Below are positions 59,860 to 64,000 of a DNA stretch of 64,000 bases, in pieces. The notes under the pieces are model-generated. The model was not told the origin of the DNA and did not search any database. It saw nothing but the letters and a program-made list of their open reading frames with translations. The position numbers were made by a program, and so were the translations under genes. This DNA comes from Nilaparvata lugens (lineage: Eukaryota; Arthropoda; Insecta; Hemiptera; Delphacidae): positions 63,542,278 to 63,606,277 of the forward strand of contig NC_052508.1 of NCBI RefSeq assembly GCF_014356525.2, given 5' to 3'. Within the stretch, counting starts at the first letter, position 1. Each line of letters begins with the position of its first letter.

Positions 59860-60280
59860 AAGAGTTTTGTATGAAAATAGTGACTTGGCCCACAAACAAA
59901 CCTGGAATGTTTGTCTTTTCCACTAGGAGAACTATGGATGTCCAGATATATTTTGGACGCCTGTTTGACGTCATCGAAAAAATATATAATGGAATGAAAG
60001 AGAAGTCTGAAGGAGGGAAGAGAAAGGAGAAGGCGGGAAAGAATAGCAAGGATAGGAGGTGGAGGAGGAGGAGGAGAGGGGAGAAGAGTACGATGTGGAA
60101 CTAGAAGGATAAGGAGGAGTGAATGATGAAACATGAGAGGCTGAAAAGCAGAAGAAGGAGAAGGGGAAAATAAAGAAAATGATGAAGAAGAACAATAATA
60201 AGAACTAGAACAAGAAGGAAAGAAGAAGAAGAAGAAGAACAGGAAGAAGAAGAAGAAGAGGCAAAAGAAGAGAAAAACAA
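59860..60280. repeat. Purine-rich tract, plus-strand GGAGGAGG/GAAGAAG
   Basis: Low-complexity from ~59995. Short Lys/Arg/Glu ORF and its opposite-strand shadows are not genes. Confidence 0.6.
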
Positions 60281-60289
60281 AAGGGATCC

Positions 60290-61490
60290 ACTTGGCAGGA
60301 CCCCTGATTGCGTAGACTCAAAAAATAATTCGGTCTTGATTAGGCTTAACTATCCAGGCAGGTGTCCTTTTTTTAGAGTCCTTTGCCAGGATTTTTATTT
60401 ATGAGTCTACTTCCACTACAAAGGAGACATCTTTTTTCTTGTCAACAGTGTGAGACTAGAGATTCAATGCATTTGTTTCTCTATTTGTGTGATATCTCAA
60501 ACTAGGATCTTTGAATTCTTTACCCACTGCTCCACTGGTTTCATTCTCAATTTCTTAATGTTCTCAAAATAACTTGAGAATGTTACAATCAATATCAGCA
60601 AAGTAACAATATTGTTACTCTTTTAACAATCTCAAATGTTTTCTGGTAGTATCAGAGAGTATAAAATGTAATAACATTCCATCCTCTCCAGTGAGTATCA
60701 ACAACGTTACAATCTTATTTACAAAAATGTTACAATGATTGTAAGTGATTTTACAAATCTTTTCACACTAAATTGAATTGACTTTATTTCTTAAAAATTA
60801 TACATGATTGTAACATTTCAAACATAGCACAATAATGTTTGCAGCACAAACATAACAAAAACATAAGCACAAACAGCACAAACAGCACAAACATAAGTAA
60901 AACTAAAGACATCATGAGATTAATACAAATAATGCTACAATCTCTTTGACAGCTAGACTACAAAGATTGAATGTTACATTTTGCTACAATCTTGACGTTT
61001 TGAAACTATAGACAAAAAAATTACTTTCGTCTTTCCTTCATGATTGAGAGAATAAGTGAATGAGCAACATTTTCGCGTTCTAGAACCAGAATGGAATTCT
61101 GTGCGGTGGGATTTTCATGGCATAGGTTTGGATAGTCTTTTTCTGAATTCTACACCCATTATTAATCATCTCCTACTTTCTGAATGTTCTCTCCCTCATT
61201 TTCTGAATTTTCACTTATTATTCTTTTTGCTTATCGTCCCACCTTTCACCGTCATTCATTTTTTCTGTTACTCCTTTCATTCCTGTCTTCTCCTTACTCC
61301 TCCAACTTATTTTTCTTTCTTCTTCGTCTTTCCTTCTTCTACTTCTTAATTCTTATAATTCATTTTCATCTTACTCTTCCGCTTCTCCTACTCCTCTCCT
61401 TCTTCTTATCTCCTCCTTTATATACCAACTTCTCTTACATTTCTTTTTCTTCATACGTTCGTTGTCGTTTTGTTACTACGTAGAAAACAG
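60290..61490. other. AT-rich DNA with TTACAAT-rich patch
   Basis: GTTACAATC-type motifs recur at 60580-60760, and CACAAACA repeats at ~60840-60895. A pyrimidine-rich stretch follows at 61170-61480. No gene seen. Confidence 0.4.
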
Positions 61491-61524
61491 CATTCCACAG
61501 AGTCAAGACGGAAAGGCAGTGCAT

Positions 61525-62045
61525 TCAACAGACGTGGCAAGGAGACCGAAAAATGAGCAGAAAGAGAGGGAGAATTGAGCGCAATAGAGGAAGAGAATCG
61601 AGTGAGTGAGAAACAATACCGTGTGTGAAGAGAGATGAACTCAGTTTAGTGAGGAGAATAACACAGAATTTACTATTAGAAGAGGAAGCGAAATTTAAAA
61701 TGTAATGCAAGCGGAAAAGCGAGAGAAAAGAGGGAATGACTAGAAAAACAGAAGGAAGATTGGACATAAAGAGAGTGTTTAAGTTAGGGAGGAGGAGAGA
61801 GAGAGAGAAAGAGAGAAAGTATGATTGAGAAAGAGACTGTGGGAGAGTGAGCCAATGGATGAGAGAGAAAAAGGAAGAGACATGCTTGAGAGACAGAGAT
61901 GAACTCTCTACTTGTACTTGAAGAATAAACGTCGTGTAAAAAGGATGATGAAGAGGAGAATGAGAAACAAGGAGAAAGAGAGGATAAGTGAGAGAGGGTT
62001 CAAAGAGAGAAGTAGGTGAGAGGGGGTGTGTGAGAGTGAGCAATT
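61525..62045. repeat. GAGA-rich purine tract
   Basis: AGAGAGAG/GAGAAAG sequence. The 172-codon opposite-strand ORF is Ser/Leu/Phe/Pro-rich and judged an artefact. Confidence 0.7.
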
Positions 62046-62409
62046 GAGAGAATGTTATGCAACGTAAAACCGTCGTCTCTCTACAGGTGAAGGAACAGCT
62101 AGCTACCTCAGTCCAAGGTCAGACTTTTTATTCTGGAAGGACGTTCAGACTTCGTACTATTCAGACGGAGTCCAACTTCAAGTTCATTACTAGCTCAAGT
62201 CAAGGCTTGCCTATATTATGTACTTGCTTGCAAGTACCCAACATCACATTCCTGGCCAATATAAATAAACAATTTTCATCGATTATTCAGTAGCTCATTC
62301 ATGGTTAGAAGGTCGAAGAAAGGCAAATATTTTTGTGGGAATTATTGGAGAGTCATTGAGTGTAGATCTGTGAAAAAATTGGCGATTATTTACGAGTATT
62401 GTTTGGAAT

Positions 62410-62625
62410 GAATTCAAAATGTTTAGCTTATATTCATTTTTGGACGAAAATTGAACGAGATTCTTTTACAGTAGAAACATAACCTATTTTTTGGACATTT
62501 TATTAATTTATCAAAATTTGGGAATTGAATAGTTTTGGGCCAAGCCTGTTGTTCCTTCCTAATCATATTTATATGATTTGTGATTATGTCCACGAATAAA
62601 TGATAAATAAATAAATATTTGGAGA
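62410..62625 (+). mobile_element. Non-LTR retrotransposon 3' fragment with (AAATA)n tail
   Basis: Same ~200 bp as 44785-44995. Ends CACGAATAAATGATAAATAA. 5'-truncated. Confidence 0.55.
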
Positions 62626-64000
62626 TTTGTCGATGATTCACTTGCTCAATCATGGGAAAGATCATTGAAATTGAAACATCATACAATTCTAGCACAGAAT
62701 TTCATTGTATCACAGAATACAGCAGTAGTTTTAGTAGTTTATAGTAGTTAAATTAGTTTATTATACTCGTAGTAGTTTTCTCTGGTTTTAGGATTTCCGT
62801 ACCAAGAGAAAATGAGTGTGAATTTTTGGAACGTTGAAGAGTCATTGGGCTTGAATATTTGTTGAGAAACTTTATTATTTGCTATTATTTGAGAACTTAG
62901 GGAGTCCGATGGACTCCAAGCATTCAAATAGCACACCAGTGTTTAATGTTGAGTTGAGCTTAGGCCACCAACTCAAGTTCTGTCGTAAATTTGTCAAATT
63001 CTTCAAATAAGGATGATATATAGAATTTGAAATTTGTTGACAACAAATAAAAATGTGCATTGCTAATAACATGATATTGTATTTGTAGCAAAAGCATTTC
63101 TCATACGTGTTCAGAAACTTACATTATTGAGAAGTAGGAATTGATGTATTAATTTCTAATAATGTTATTTCTAAATTATAAAAATTAATTTTTAATTGTC
63201 TATCAGACTGTCAAATAGAATTTCTCCATCCATGACTTGCAATGGAATTAATATTTCCATTCATTTTTAAGTTTACTTGAGTTGAGCATTTGCTCTATCA
63301 AGTGATTTGATGTGAAAATTGTTTAATAAATAAAATAATATATTTCCTATGAAAATCTATAAAATATTTTTTCGTGATTGATGTAGTGACTCAGAACTAG
63401 GAACTACCCGCATTCTTCAACAGTTCAATTACACACGTTTTATGAATTAGACGATCGAGTATAATCTCTGAAAATTCATACTGGAAACGTCCCAATAGGT
63501 CAAAGGGAAAAATGAAATATTGGCGTGCGAATTACTGAAAGGTCAGGAAGCTGCTAGTGGTTTGTTTCGAAAATTAATCCGTGATGATTTTACTATTTGA
63601 TTGTTTTTTGAATGTCACGGTCAGAAGTATCCTATATGCATTGTATTAGTATTTCCAAGCTTTGTTCCAAGCTAGGTTGCTTCCTACCTGAATCTGCACA
63701 TTTCCATTATTTTCAATTACAATATTGAAACATTATTACAGGATTCCATCACAATTCTGTTGAATTCCCATTTAAATGTTGGAAAAATATCAGCTTTACG
63801 AAAGTTGCAAAAGCAGTTGTACACATCAGAATACGTTCATGTGAATGTTTTAATATTAATCGATTATCAAAGCATCGATATCTCAATAAATTATCAAAAC
63901 TGATTTATCTGACGTCATTTCATATTTTTTCATATGCTTTTCAGCAAGTTGAAGAATTTTTGCTGATATTGATCAGGGAATATCGTCTGAGCAAAACCCA
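62626..64000. other. AT-rich DNA to window end, nothing recognised
   Basis: Only short background ORFs; no repeat copy or exon that I can support. Confidence 0.4.

Noticed and set aside
44789..62695. Similar ~60-residue ORFs at 44789-44977 (plus) and 62423-62695 (minus)
   Set aside because: The similarity is at DNA level between two copies of a retroelement 3' fragment; the ORFs are antisense to the element and lack domains.
1..64000. CRISPR arrays, prokaryotic operons, phage or plasmid systems
   Set aside because: Introns, SINEs, Helitron-like elements and animal genes show a eukaryotic genome; the direct repeats seen are tandem satellites without spacer structure.

Overview
This is an AT-rich, intron- and transposon-rich eukaryotic window, almost certainly from an insect. 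The two recognisable genes encode animal proteins (translocon-associated protein alpha and an ataxin-1 family AXH protein). The dispersed repeats (palindromic MITEs, Helitron-like elements, tRNA-derived SINE, non-LTR 3' ends with AAATA tails) resemble those of large hemipteran genomes such as planthoppers. The order and species are inference only.

Layout. Positions 167-5350 (minus strand) hold the first four coding exons of SSR1/TRAP-alpha. All splice sites and phases join cleanly into 271 codons, and the last short exon lies off the left edge. Intron 3 contains a decayed non-LTR reverse transcriptase. Positions 5351-9860 are intergenic: a promoter-proximal ACGT pair, a 72-nt hairpin, a foldback minisatellite, a palindromic element and one copy of an ~880 bp dispersed repeat.

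Positions 15936-32899 (minus strand) hold the three coding exons of an ataxin-1 homologue: 453 aa with a C-terminal AXH domain split over two exons and a KKRRWSAP motif near the end. Positions ~10082-15935 contain none of the repeat families that fill the rest of the window and look like a very long ataxin-1 3' UTR. The two ataxin-1 introns (12 kb and 3.6 kb) hold Helitron-like copies, tandem duplications, foldback elements and MITEs. A probable non-coding 5' UTR exon lies at 38973-39027, and a compact promoter-like cluster (perfect NRF1-type palindrome, two CACGTG boxes, an AGGTCA direct repeat) lies at 35901-36034.

Positions 39028-64000 show no convincing coding exon. They contain a second Helitron-like copy, foldback elements, ~180 bp and ~700 bp GAA arrays, 76-bp and 134-bp tandem repeats, palindromic MITEs and a CCAAT-box cluster at 53650-53765. 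This could be ataxin-1 upstream or 5' intron sequence, or intergenic DNA.

The two genes are neighbours on the same strand with no evident functional link: one acts at the ER translocon, the other is a nuclear transcriptional co-regulator. I found no evidence for a wholly new gene system. The most worthwhile points concern ataxin-1: its long 3' UTR, a palindrome-bearing repeat after the stop codon, a 12-bp repeat inside the coding exon, and conservation of the C-terminal phospho-switch motif.
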